Positions 23,120-34,103 of a DNA stretch of 64,000 bases are shown piece by piece. Origin of the DNA: Phlebopus portentosus (lineage: Eukaryota > Basidiomycota > Agaricomycetes > Boletales > Boletinellaceae); the NCBI GenBank assembly GCA_037892935.1, contig JAYXKI010000001.1, forward strand, positions 4,402,001 to 4,466,000, written 5' to 3'. Every line of letters starts with the position of its first letter. Within the stretch, counting starts at the first letter, position 1. Both the position numbers and the translations under genes were made by a program. The notes under the pieces were generated by a model that did not search any database, was not told the DNA's origin, and saw only the letters and a program-made list of their open reading frames with translations.

Positions 23120-26100
23120 ATGTCGCCACTCACCTCGACTGCTCTGGCGCTGCTCGCTGGATGCTCGATCATCACCTCCGCGCAGCAGATTGATGAGACT
23201 GTGCATTCTTTGAATGTCTCGGCGTGTCCAGGTGCGTTGCTTTTTGCTGAGCTAGTAACGGAGGCTCGCGGACTTAACATTACTGGACACAGGCTATACG
23301 CTGCAAAGTCTTCAAAATACATCTACGGGATTTGTTGCCGGTCTTGCGCTAGCCGGTCCGGCCTGCAATGCCTTCGGGAACGACGTAGCGAACCTTACAG
23401 TAGAGGTCTCCTACGAGTCGCAGTCAAGGTGCGTCTTCATTTGGCTGTTTTGCATATCGGATTTAACGCGTTAACTGGACAGATTGCATGTTCATATTTT
23501 CGACACGGCAAATCAACAATTCCAGATCCCGGAATCTGTCATATCTCGTCCAGTCGCATCACCATCGAATTCGACGGAGCCGGACCTAGAGTTCCATTAT
23601 AATCCATCTCCATTTGAGTTTTGGATCACTCGCCAAGAGGACGGAGAGAACAGCACGCCTCTGTTTGATACGCGAAGATCAAGCCTGCCGGCTGTTCCGA
23701 TTCCACCACTGAATTCCAGTGATCCCAGTACGGCGCTTGACAGTTTTGCGCTTGTATTTGAGGATCAATATTTACAGGTAAGTTTCGCTTCGATTTCCAC
23801 CAGTGACATGTTTTGAGGTAGATCTTCGCGTTTTCATCTAGTTGACGAGCTCGCTTCCTCTTGACGCGAATATCTACGGTCTAGGTGAAGCCATCTCAAG
23901 TAGCGGGTTCCGTCGCGATGTTGGCGCAGTGAACAGCTCGAAGGGAGGTGTGGGCACGATTCAGACCATGTGGGCGCGCGATATTGCCGATCCCATAGAC
24001 GAGAACATGTATGGCATGCATGCGCTGTATATGGATCATCGATTCGATGAGACGTCTGGAAGCTCGAAGACTCATGGCGTGTTTATGTTGAAGTCAGCGC
24101 GACTTCAATTTCTTTTCTGTCTATAAGTTGCAAGCTGACATCGTAATTACTAGTTCTGCAGGAGCGGACGTCCTTCTTCTAAGTCCTCCAGGTTCTAATA
24201 CTTCCTTGGTTCAGTACCGATACATAGGCGGAACGCTCGATCTTTACTTCCTGTCTGGATCCACACCGCAGAAAGTCGTCGAGCAATATGCTGGAGTAGT
24301 TGGCTTGCCGACATGGCAGCCATACTGGGGCTTTGGATTCCATCTTTGTCGGTAAGTCTCGAGAGCACTGCGAACGCGAGTTATATTTGACATCATGCCC
24401 TACAGTTGGGGTTACACGAACGTCAGTGTCACACGCGAACAGGTTCAACGGATGCGAGAGGCGAACATTCCGCTCGAAGGTGAGCGGTCAACGGTTTTCT
24501 TCACGGTGTTGATCATTCGTCAATCTCTGTTAACCTTCAGTCATGTGGAACGATATCGACCTGTATCACGCCTTCCGAGACTTCACGACTGATCCTGTTA
24601 GCTTTCCGACGGAAGAAGTCACTAGCTTTATCCGCGAGTTGACTTCGAATAATCAACGTTGTAAGCTTACATTTGCGACTCAGCAAACCCAGAGTCTCTA
24701 AACAGGCGCCTTCTGGCTTGGTAACAGATATTCCGATTGTTGATGCAGCGCTGGCGAAGACGGTAAACGAAACAGATGTCGTGCGTATCTCATCTATCCA
24801 TATGTTCCGTAAACAACTGAGATCAATACTGCCAGTATGACCCATACACATCCGGTACCTCCCAAAGCGTTTTCATCACAAATTCCGATGGAAGTGAATA
24901 CGTCGGTCAAGTGTGGCCCGGTTTTACTGTCTTTCCGGATTGGTTCGCGAATCGCACTCAGGCCTGGTGGACGGAGGCATTTCAGGAATTGGTCCACTAC
25001 TGGAGGTGTTGAGTTCTCGGGTATTTGGCTGGATATGAACGAGCCGAGCTCGTTCTGTGAGGGCTCTTGGTGAGCATCATGTCAGTTTTCTCATACATCG
25101 AGATGGCTGATGTCGGGAACATCCAGTGGCTCGAATACGAGTATCGCGAATACTTCCACGCCGTTCATCCTTCCCGGAAGACCCGGCAACGCGGTCACGG
25201 ATTATCCTGAAGGGCATGTTCTTTCGATTTACTGGCCAGACTAATCACAAGTGACTCCTGCTCCGGCTCAGATACGACCAAGCGGTCTCAGGACCTAGCG
25301 GGAACATCACAATCAATGGGACGCTGACGTTCGAGGTTGAACAGATCGGAAGCGAGACGCAAGTCGGACTTCAAAAGCGTGGTATAGGTGCGGCGGACCA
25401 GGTCGATGCGAATCTGAATAATCCACCCTACGCAATTCATAACGGTAAATATTCCTCCTTATGACCACAGTATCAATGCAAGTTCTTGACAATTGCTCGT
25501 ACTTCCGTATTTGCAGGCGCCGGGCGGCTACCCATCAGCACTGTCGCCACGAACGCTTCAAGTGCTCCAGGATATGCGCAGCTCGACATACACAATCTAT
25601 TTGGACTGATGGGAGAGAGGGCGACGCATCTTGTCGTGCAGGATGCCATCCCTGGGAAAAGGCCCTTCTTGATCAGCCGGTCGACGTTTCCTAGCTCTGG
25701 AAGTGGACTGGACATTGGGTGAGTGATCGCTGGATGTCTTTTCATCGCTATGTGGAGCTCATGTGTTTGTCCTGCTTTCAGCTCGGCGATAACTTCAGCA
25801 AGTGGCAATACATGTATTTTACTATCCAGGGAATTCTCCAGTTCCAGATGTTCCAAATCCCGATGGTCGGCGCCGATACTTGTGGATTCAGTACGTTTCA
25901 TCGTATAGGAAACTTAAATCAAGAGGTTGACGTTCCATTGTGTGCTCAGACGGAGATACAGATGAAGAACTGTGCAACCGCTGGATGCAGTTTTCGGCGT
26001 TCGCGCCATTTTATCGGAATCACAATACATTGGGTGCGATTTCCCAGGAGCCGTATAGATGGGATAGTGTTGCGAATGCGTCGAGAACTGCTATGACTAT

Positions 26101-26955
26101 ACGGTACTCTCTGCTTCCGTACTGGGTAAGTCGACTTCCGTTATTCTACAGGACCTATCATGATCGGTTTTTCTCTTTGTGTTATACGCCTTAGTATACA
26201 CTGTTCGCAAATGCTTCGATACATGGAACACCGCCTGTTCGTGCATTGTTCTGGGAGTTCCCGGACGAACCGGAGCTATTTGCACTAGATAGGCAATTCA
26301 TGGTTGGAAGAGATATCCTGGTCACACCAGTTCTAGAACCAAATGCTTCTACTGTTGACGGTACGAATCCCATCCTTTCTCCGTGATGGCCCATAAACTA
26401 AAGTCGATTGCAGGAATTTTCCCGGGACGTGGAAATGTAACATGGCGTGACTGGTATACCCACGAAGTGGTGAATGCTACGGCAGGCGGAAACACGACGC
26501 TAGACGCTCCGCTAGGACATATCAACGTTCACATTCGAGATGGAGCTGTGTTGCTGTTGCATGCGCAGCCTGCGTATACGACGGCCGAGACGAGAGCGGG
26601 ACCATTCGCGTTGCTCGTCACGCTACCTTCTTCGGAGAATGCAAGTGCCTTCGGAACAGCGTACATAGATGACGGCGTGTCCTTCCCACCTGGTCCGAAC
26701 ACGACTCTCGTGTTCCAAGCTAGTCCTGGACGAATTACGTCGCAGCCTGCGACAGGGTCTGCATTTAACATCACGTCCAAGCTCACGCAGGTGACTGTCC
26801 TTGGAGTTCCGACGCAGCCTTCGAACGTTGCATTGCAGGGGACTAGTCTTGCAAATGGGAGCTGGGCGTTCAACGCTTCGAAGGGAGAGCTGGTTATTGC
26901 AGGAGACGGTGTTGAGGTCAGCTTCAACGAGAATGTGACGCTTGAGTGGGCTTGA
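23120..26955 (+). CDS. Secreted GH31 alpha-glucosidase, two apparent indels
   Basis: Extracellular glycoside hydrolase family 31 enzyme releasing alpha-glucose from maltose or starch fragments. Sixteen exons can be followed: 23120..23231, 23293..23428, 23483..23777, 23842..24092, 24154..24351, 24406..24479, 24541..24660, 24728..24780, about 24836..25069, 25127..25213, 25272..25444, 25517..25718, 25782..25890, 25950..26125, 26195..26360 and 26414..26955. The signal peptide is [15 protein letters not shown]. Conserved blocks: [34 protein letters not shown], the nucleophile in [13 protein letters not shown], the acid/base Asp in [15 protein letters not shown] and the C-terminal beta domains with many N-glycosylation sites. 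Two single-base discrepancies: an extra T in TTT at 24980-24982 ([11 protein letters not shown] needs TTC AGG), and a missing A at 25701-25702 (SGKWTGHW needs GGAAAG). One intron (25214..25271) appears to use a GC donor. Function is secure; intactness depends on resequencing. Confidence 0.9.
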
Positions 26956-27140
26956 GATGACGGACTCTGTTGATGAATATTTAAAAGAGATAGTTACTGG
27001 ATTTGAAAAGAATGGACATGTGCATTATGTAGTTTGGGTAAACAAGTGTAAATAACGCGTAGAGATCTCAAATCAAATCTCAATTTCACGTGTGTGTCAT
27101 TTCGCAGAGCGTACAGTACTGCTCTTGAACCGGTTCCACC

Positions 27141-28274
27141 ATGACTGACTTCACCTACGAAACTACTCCATTCATAAAAGTTACCTCGCCTTCTCAGAAT
27201 GTATTACTAGTCGAGCTTCAACGGTACCTGAACTTGAAACAAGCCTTGCCATTACCTGAGACTAATGAGAGTTCGTCAGGAAGCCGGTGAATGCCTTTCA
27301 CGAACCGTGAGCGCATGTTTTAAGCAAGAAAGCGCTATCATAAACCTTAGATGGACTTACGACTAGGTTCTGGACGGAGCTGGGACAGCTATTCGACAAG
27401 ATCAGTAAAGATGGAGCAGTCCGAGCTGTCGTACTCGCATCTGCGTTTCCGAAGGTATTCACCGCCGGACTCGACTGTACGTGTACAAACCCGATCCCCT
27501 TTCTTCTTTCTTATATCGCACTTCTCAACGACCAACACTGATGCACGCTTCTATTTTCTATTTGCAATTTAGTAACTGACGCTGGAATCTTACGAGATTC
27601 CGAAAGGACAGAACCAGCGCGCAAGGCGTTCCTTCTACGAGACCACATCCTCAAATTCCAATCTGCGATCTCGTCCATCGAGAGGTGTCGGCACCCCGTC
27701 ATACTCGCCGCACACGGTGTCGTCTTCGGCCTCGGGGTCGACATTGCCTGCGCATGTGATATTCGATTCGCTGCTTCGGATTCTGAGGAAGCTGCGACGT
27801 TTAGCATTAAAGAGGTGGACGTTGGGTTGGCTGCTGATATTGGCACACTTGCACGCTTGCCCAAGATATCTGGGAACGCTTCTCATGTAGCTGAACTCGC
27901 GCTTACCGCTCGGTCATTCGGTGCTGCGGAAGCGCGCGAGCTAGGGCTGGTGTCGAAAGTAGTGAAAGGAGGGAGGAAAGAGGTTGTCGAAGCTGCGCTG
28001 GAGACGGCGCGCACGATTGCGGAGAAGTCGTCTGTTGCGATCGCGGGTACGAAGCAATTCTTGAGGCATGCGAGAGATCATGCGGTGGAGGATACTTTGG
28101 AGTATGAGGCGACGTGGAATGCGTTTGCGTTGCAGACGACGGTAAAGCATCATGTACTGGCTTATTCATGATGTACTGATGGCGATATTCTTGTTAATGT
28201 AGGACACGAGAGATGCATTTGCAGCGTTCAAGTCGAAGAAACCGCCAAAATTCGGGAATTTGCCGAAGCTCTAA
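27141..28274 (+). CDS. Delta(3,5)-Delta(2,4)-dienoyl-CoA isomerase (ECH1-like, crotonase family)
   Basis: Shifts double bonds in 3,5-dienoyl-CoA intermediates during beta-oxidation of unsaturated fatty acids. Exons: 27141..27223, 27280..27306, 27367..27476, 27573..28141 and 28203..28274. The joined start reads QRKPVNAFHEPFWTELGQLF, a typical crotonase N-terminus. The oxyanion-hole region is FTAGLDL and then AAHGVVFGLGVDIACACDIR. The ECH1 hallmark FSIKEVDVGLAADIGTLARL supplies the acidic Glu and Asp, with a further Asp in ACDIR. The C-terminus PKL fits the broad PTS1 consensus, so peroxisomal location is likely. It follows the GH31 gene by 185 bases on the same strand. Ordinary enoyl-CoA hydratase is the alternative, but the DVGLAAD motif favours the isomerase. 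No lesions seen. Confidence 0.88.
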
Positions 28275-28958
28275 TCATAATCAAAGTCGGAGATCTCGTG
28301 CGCATTCTGCGGTGCCTTTCCGACTGGCCTTTACGATAAGGCAGAAACGACGACGTGTTTTTCTCTACCTACATATGGGAAGAAGCTGTAAATTCACGTA
28401 TCAATGAAACCATGTATCCGTTGAACATTCTTGTAAAAATACATCCTGCACTCGGGTCAAAGTCAAAGCCGAATCGTGATCAACGAACGAACGGACGAAC
28501 GGATGGACGTCCAATCAAATGGAAGCATCGTCAGAAAAAACAAGCGGGAACAATATAATATACGACAGCAAGAATTCCAAAGCAAAGCGATGGGAAAAAA
28601 AGAAGTTGCAGTGAATGACATGAGTAAGAAATGCACACACGATCGTAAATGACAGGGGCAGCAAAGGGAATGTGAATGATGAAGATGGTATACGTGTGTA
28701 TGTACATATGCATGCATTGGGTGTGTGCAGCGCCAGGCTGGCTTGTGAGTTGGACAAAACGAGTGAAAATGTATGTATCCTGAACGAATGGGAAAGAAAT
28801 CGCAATGAGGCCGGCAAAGAAGATGGATGTCAAATAAATCCAGACACGGTTGTGCCCTTGGATAGAAAGGCGAATATGATAAGTGGGAGGAATTCCGAGC
28901 CCAGTCATGAGCAACGCATACTGTACAAGATACAGGCACAGGGATCAACCTTTACGAA
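28275..28958. other. Convergent 3' flanks; nothing recognised
   Basis: Lies between the ends of the dienoyl-CoA isomerase (plus) and the membrane protein (minus). Open frames on the minus strand here (up to 161 codons) are T-rich, have no domain and overlap one another; I treat them as accidental. Confidence 0.4.
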
Positions 28959-30160
28959 TCAGCGCTTCTCGTTCTCGCCAGACATCTCAAAAGACGTGGC
29001 CTGTCCTTTCGTTCTGCCAGCCCGTTCAAGGTCCAACTCGACGCATTCCCATTCATCGAGCCTTTCTCTCGGGGCCTCTCCATGCTGTACACTGACAGGG
29101 CTTTTCTCGAGCCCGAGTCGTCGAATGAGTCGTTCCCGCAAGACACAAAACATGCGTGTGATGGAGAAGATAGTCACGCCTGATGCTGCGATACCGATTA
29201 TCCACCCTGCAAGAGAGGCGCCTTCTTTGGAGGGGTTTAAGAACGAATAAACTGAGAGAAAAGTCTCCTATTAGACAAAACTCTCAAGTAAAAATGACGA
29301 AGAAAAGCGGACCATAAAACCCTTCCGTTGCCCGGGTGATATAGGCAACCCCTAAGTAGCACGCAAGTAGGATGGTGATTAAAGGAATGTGCGTCCACGG
29401 CGTTGGTCCGGCGTGGGTAAATAAGATCTCGAAGAGTGCGAAGACAGAATTTAACGCATGCATAGATACGTTTGACCAGACTAAAAGAAGATTCAATCTG
29501 GCTGGAAAGGCGAGCAAGTGAAATACAGGGTGCTGACCATCAAATCTGTCTTCAAATGGGTTATCTGGGAACAACACTGCCCAGAAGACAATCGTAACAA
29601 TGAAAGCTAAAGGCAAAAAATAAATGTAATGTCGGTACACTTGTCTCGGAAACGGGAAACAGACTTACGAAAAGTAGCGACGGTCGAAAACAAAAGGACA
29701 TGCAAGAACTGCAGTATACGAGGCCACCTCTCGAGAGGGTATGACTTCCCGTTACTAACTGCGTATACAAGCGTCTGAACACCAGAGGCGAAGAAGTAGG
29801 CACACAAGCCTATGTACGAAAGGTGGGTGAAATACGAGAAGAAGCTAGAGGAATCCGAAGTATCGCCCAAGGTTGGCAGACAAAAGGGGGGAAGAAAAGG
29901 CAAAACAATACCAAAGTTAGCATGAGACAGAGCAACTTCTAGCGAGGATCGACGCGTACGAACCTATTTGCGTCGTCCTCTCTAACGGCATCCCACACCA
30001 AACTAAAGATCAGGGTAAAGAGAGTGTAAAACGCGAATATGAGGCGGATCGATGCGAGAGCGTAGGGTGATAGAAAGGGTGAAGTAGCGTATGTCGCGCT
30101 TGTGTCGAACGGGTCCTTGACGCCCAGTTTCTCGTAAATTCTCACAGAGAGGCTTGTCAT
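28959..30160 (-). CDS. Multi-pass membrane protein, FAR-17a/AIG1-like
   Basis: Exons: 30160..29964, 29844..29669, 29606..29313 and 29251..28959, all with in-phase GT-AG junctions, giving about 320 residues. Roughly six hydrophobic segments are visible: LASIRLIFAFYTLFTLIFSL, FFSYFTHLSYIGLCAYFFAS, ILQFLHVLLFSTVAT, FIVTIVFWAVLF, ILLACYLGVAYIT and WIIGIAASGVTIFSI, followed by a charged cytosolic tail. The blocks HPVFHLLAFPARLNLLLVWS and EGFYVYSFLNP resemble fungal members of the FAR-17a/AIG1 family. Animal AIG1/ADTRP are hydrolases of fatty-acid esters of hydroxy fatty acids, using a conserved Thr and His; I cannot confirm that pair here. Assignment to the family is moderate; the membrane topology is clear. 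Confidence 0.7.
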
Positions 30161-32246
30161 GACATCTACGTTAGTCGCAATGTCTAAGTCGAAAAAACTC
30201 TATACGCAAGAAAGAATCACGTACGAAGGTGCGAAGGGCAAGCAGTGGGGAGGGGAAGGATAAGACGGCGAGAGGAGTTCGACGTGGAAGAGAGAGACGC
30301 GGGTTTTGTAGTGTGTAGCTTGAAATAGTTGAAATAGGTCGCGTGACGGAAAAGGCAAGTCAGTGAGTGAAATCCGGAACCTCTTCCTCAGCCTGAGATT
30401 CCCTGATTTGGCATCAACTCCATCAGATCTAAAGCACGTGGTGCGTTCTTTAATATTTTTAGACGTGCTCTCTTGGCTCTCTTTCTCTTTTTAGTTCATC
30501 CACGTCGACTCGCTTTGGCCGATATTAGCGGCGATACTCTGCCTCACTCTCATCCAACTCGCCCAGCTCACCTATCTTGCTTGCGCTTATACGTGTAATA
30601 GCCGAATTGGGGCACTCAGCCAGAACTGAGATAGCCGGTTTACTCGTTCACTACAACTGTCAAATCCAGAGAACAGTCACGATGACGACAAACAACAGCT
30701 CTCCCATCGGATGGACGGACCTTACGAGTTTGAAACTCATCCGACCCGTGTTCTCAGTTTTATCCGATTAGCGCTTGTTTCTTCAGATGTTAGCGATGAA
30801 AAGTCTGTCGGTCTATTCGGAACGCAAAACTTGACAACACAGCGTCTTTCCATGCAGGGTCTGCTGATTGTTTCCATGTTCTTGTTTTTCAAAAGATGAA
30901 GATTTTCTGGATTATTCATCATCCTGTTCTTGTATGGCGTCTAGATTCCTTTCTGAGGGCCAGTATGGATTTTCTCGGGCTTGGTGATGCCTTGTGATTC
31001 TTGCTTGCCTTGCCTTGCGAAGCTTTCGAATTCGAGTTTCGTGATTCGACTGATCTACACGTGAAGCATCCTCAGCTAGGGTTCGATAGCCGCTGGCATC
31101 ACTACTTGTATTAATGCTTACTCAAATACCTGTAAAGGTATCCCAACCATCTTCTGAATATCAGATTTCAAAAGCGATAGCAACACGGTTCTCCGTTACG
31201 ATTTTCAAATTATCAGGCCTGATACTGCGAGCGCCATCTACCATCATCATCCATCTAGCCGACCTTATAGTAATTCCATCTCATCTAAATTCGAACCTCC
31301 GTGTTGGCATCGCATACTCATTTCTACCTCGGACGTAGCATGTCTACTACAACGCGCTCTGCGGAATTGTGTCTACGTGTCCTGGAACCGCATTCTTGTC
31401 CAAATGAATATTCATCGCCGTTTCCATCACCCATCGTCCTTGCTAACGACTGGATTAAAATCATCCTTCCTATGTAGATTCTATCCATCTTTTCGACTGA
31501 ACTTGATCAATGTATTTCCGGACAGAGCGATGAATGAAAAGGTCTATTACTTTAATGATATCATGATTCTGATGCAAATACCACGTTGTAACTGGCGAGA
31601 TTCTGCAAGCATGAATGCCGTACATACAGTAGGTGCTTGTTCACTCCAACCCACATCCGTACAGTTCTGTCTGATTATAGATGAAAAAAGGTCTATTACT
31701 TTCATGATATGATGATTCTGATGTGAATACCACGTTGTACCTCCACACTGCTGGCGAAAGTAGGCAGGCATGAGTGCCATACATGGCTGCATATGCTTGT
31801 TCACTCCAGCCCAGCCGTACAATCTGTCTGATTATAGGTAATCGTGGTCACTGATTACATAATCCAATCATACTTTTTTTTGGCATTGATACTTGAAGTC
31901 GATACGGATTACAGGACAGCGATGACCTACAGTACACCATGCCCATGCGAAGCGAAAAGAAAAAGAAAAAGATCGCAAAGCATTCGATTCGTGTCATAAT
32001 AAGAGAGATTAGCGGGTATTCTTGGTATTTTGGTATTGGTGAATAATAAACCAATGGGAAAGCTCGATAAGTTATAATGCAGGATGAGATTCTAGGCCGA
32101 AACGTTAATCAGTGCATGGGACCGTTCGAACGACGAGACAAGACTAGCGGGAATGTGTGGCTAGCCAAAAGAGGTACGTGGAAATGCACGATCTGCACGT
32201 GTGAGATCCAGCTGGACTGGACTGGCGAAGCGGGACGAGGCAAGTC
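30161..32246. other. Intergenic, with a tandem repeat
   Basis: No gene supported. It holds the promoter of the membrane protein, a CT-rich patch near 30470-30500 and a diverged tandem duplication at 31530-31840. Confidence 0.5.
31532..31838. repeat. Diverged tandem duplication, two units of about 148-150 bp
   Basis: Unit 1 (about 31537-31684) and unit 2 (about 31687-31838) share blocks in the same order: AGGTCTATTACTTT, ATGATTCTGATG, AATACCACGTTGTA, CTGGCGA, GCATGA-TGCC-TACAT, TGCTTGTTCACTCCA and TCTGTCTGATTATAG. Several substitutions and small indels separate them. Non-coding as far as I can see. Confidence 0.85.
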
Positions 32247-34103
32247 TCAGATGGGCGGCGGGTACACACGGACATCATCATCATTCCTCTTTCCATTCTG
32301 AGTCCCATTCTCCATCGGTAGCTTCTTCGCTTGCGCCGCCGCCCATTGCGTGTCCAAGCCGTTCAGGCCCTCCACGCTGAGATCGTGCCTCCAGCTCTCG
32401 TACGAGTGTCTTTCAGGCGTGCACCAACCGCCGCTGTCCGTTAAGCTGTGGTAGCCATCACTACCGCTCATTGCACCGTCTGTACTCGCTCTTCTGAATT
32501 CCTCTGATCGGAACGAGCGTTCCAAACCTGCGTGGCGGAAACGGTTCACCGCGATTGCACCCTTGATAGCTGAGTGCCAGCGTGCTTTAGGGTCAAAGTT
32601 CTCTCGTAGACCAACGAGGTCGTGTAGATGTTGTGGTGCCTTTTCAGTTTCGGTTAGCCACTGAACCAGGGCAGCGAATAATCATTAGTAAAGACAAGAT
32701 TACTTGAGACAACTACGAGACATGAACTTACAGCATGTTGAAGTGCATCTGTGGCTGATAATCGCGTGGCAGGATTCGGATTCATGAGCGACTTGATGAA
32801 GTCCTTTGCGAGAGGAGAGACATTCTTCCAATGTCGGTCATCGAATGTGAGATTGAACTCGGATATTTCGCGGATGAGTTCCCGTGGGTCTTCAGAGCGG
32901 AAGGGAGAGACGCCGGATAACATGATGTAGGTGATGATCCTGTTTACCAAGTTAGTTAGTTCCTTTTTCAGGTATCATTGGAGCGAATACCGACCCTATC
33001 GACCATATGTCGATTTTCTTTGAATAACCTTTCCTGGCAAATACTTCAGGAGCCATGTAGCGTATTGACCCGGTAATTTGAAATATCTGCTCGTCTGGTT
33101 CGTGCAGATGTTTGGCACTGAAGATGGTATCAGTGAGATGAGGAACAAAATCGTTTAAGCTTGATGCGAACGTACGTTCCAAAGTCGGCGATAACTATGT
33201 CAGAGTCTGGCGCCTTAGTACGATAGAGGATATTTTCGGGCCTGCAAATAAAGTGTAAACAGCTGAAGAGCAGATCAGGAAAAGTTGGCCGCCTACTTTA
33301 AGTCTCGGTGGACTATATCGTGGTCATGAAGGTACTTCACACCATTCAAGATTGATCTAAATATAAAATATTAGCTTCAGCATGTTTGTGAGGCTATGAG
33401 AAACAAATCACCGCACGACCTGAACGGCATCGACTTCAGTGAACTTGCCCCTATTTGCAATACGCTCCAAAAGCTCTCCGCCGACGGCGAGTTCGAATGA
33501 TAGGTAGTATTTATCGCGAGACTCGAACCATTCGTAGAATTTGACCTGTTCGTCACAAGTTCATCAGTGAAGGTTGAAAGTAATGATAATGCACGATCCG
33601 ATCACGTACGACGTTAGGGTGGACAAGACCTCTAAGCACCCCCATTTCACTCCAGATAGCTTTCCCCCTGCCTTTGACCTTCTTCTTTGGAATTACTTTT
33701 AGTGCTACATCTTTAGTAATTCCACTTGACTGTCGCGCGGGCGATTGAGCTCTACTACTGTTCGCCGATCTAGAGAAGCCGAATGAAGGCCTTGGTCTGC
33801 TTTTCACGGCGATGTCTTCTGCTGCAGCACCATGCGCAGCAACATGGACCTGGTCGATGGGTACGTGCCAAGTCGCTCGCTTAAGTAAATAGTAAATAGT
33901 AAATTGAGTTGGGAACCTACAATATAATATGGTGTGAAGTAACTTACAATAACCTTCCCAAACGCACCATGACCTAATACTTCATGAAATTCGTAATTCC
34001 TCTTCTTAGCGAACGATGGTGGTTGAAAGAGAGAAGAGGCTGTATCTGAGTCGGCCAAGGAGAGCTTTAAGTGCTTGAAACCTTTCCGGAATTCGACCTT
34101 CAT
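32247..34103 (-). CDS. Ca2+/calmodulin-dependent-type Ser/Thr protein kinase
   Basis: Exon 1 is 34103..33948 and exon 2 is 33879..33610; several further exons run to a stop at 32247. Kinase motifs in order: glycine loop [25 protein letters not shown] (ATP-binding Lys); [20 protein letters not shown]; catalytic loop [51 protein letters not shown]; and the subdomain XI region ending [12 protein letters not shown]. Just after the domain, [17 protein letters not shown] is a basic amphipathic stretch placed where CaMKI enzymes bind calmodulin and autoinhibit. The tail is Ser/Gly-rich. Unusual: about 55 residues rich in Ser/Arg/Pro (around [20 protein letters not shown]) separate the glycine loop from the VALK lysine, where only a few residues are normal. 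The APE region (RYMAPE) also differs from the common GYVAPE of CaMKs. Role in calcium signalling is inferred from family. Confidence 0.85.

Noticed and set aside
28463..28948. Overlapping minus-strand open frames after the membrane protein gene
   Set aside because: T-rich, no domain, and they lie in the shared 3' flank of two convergent genes.
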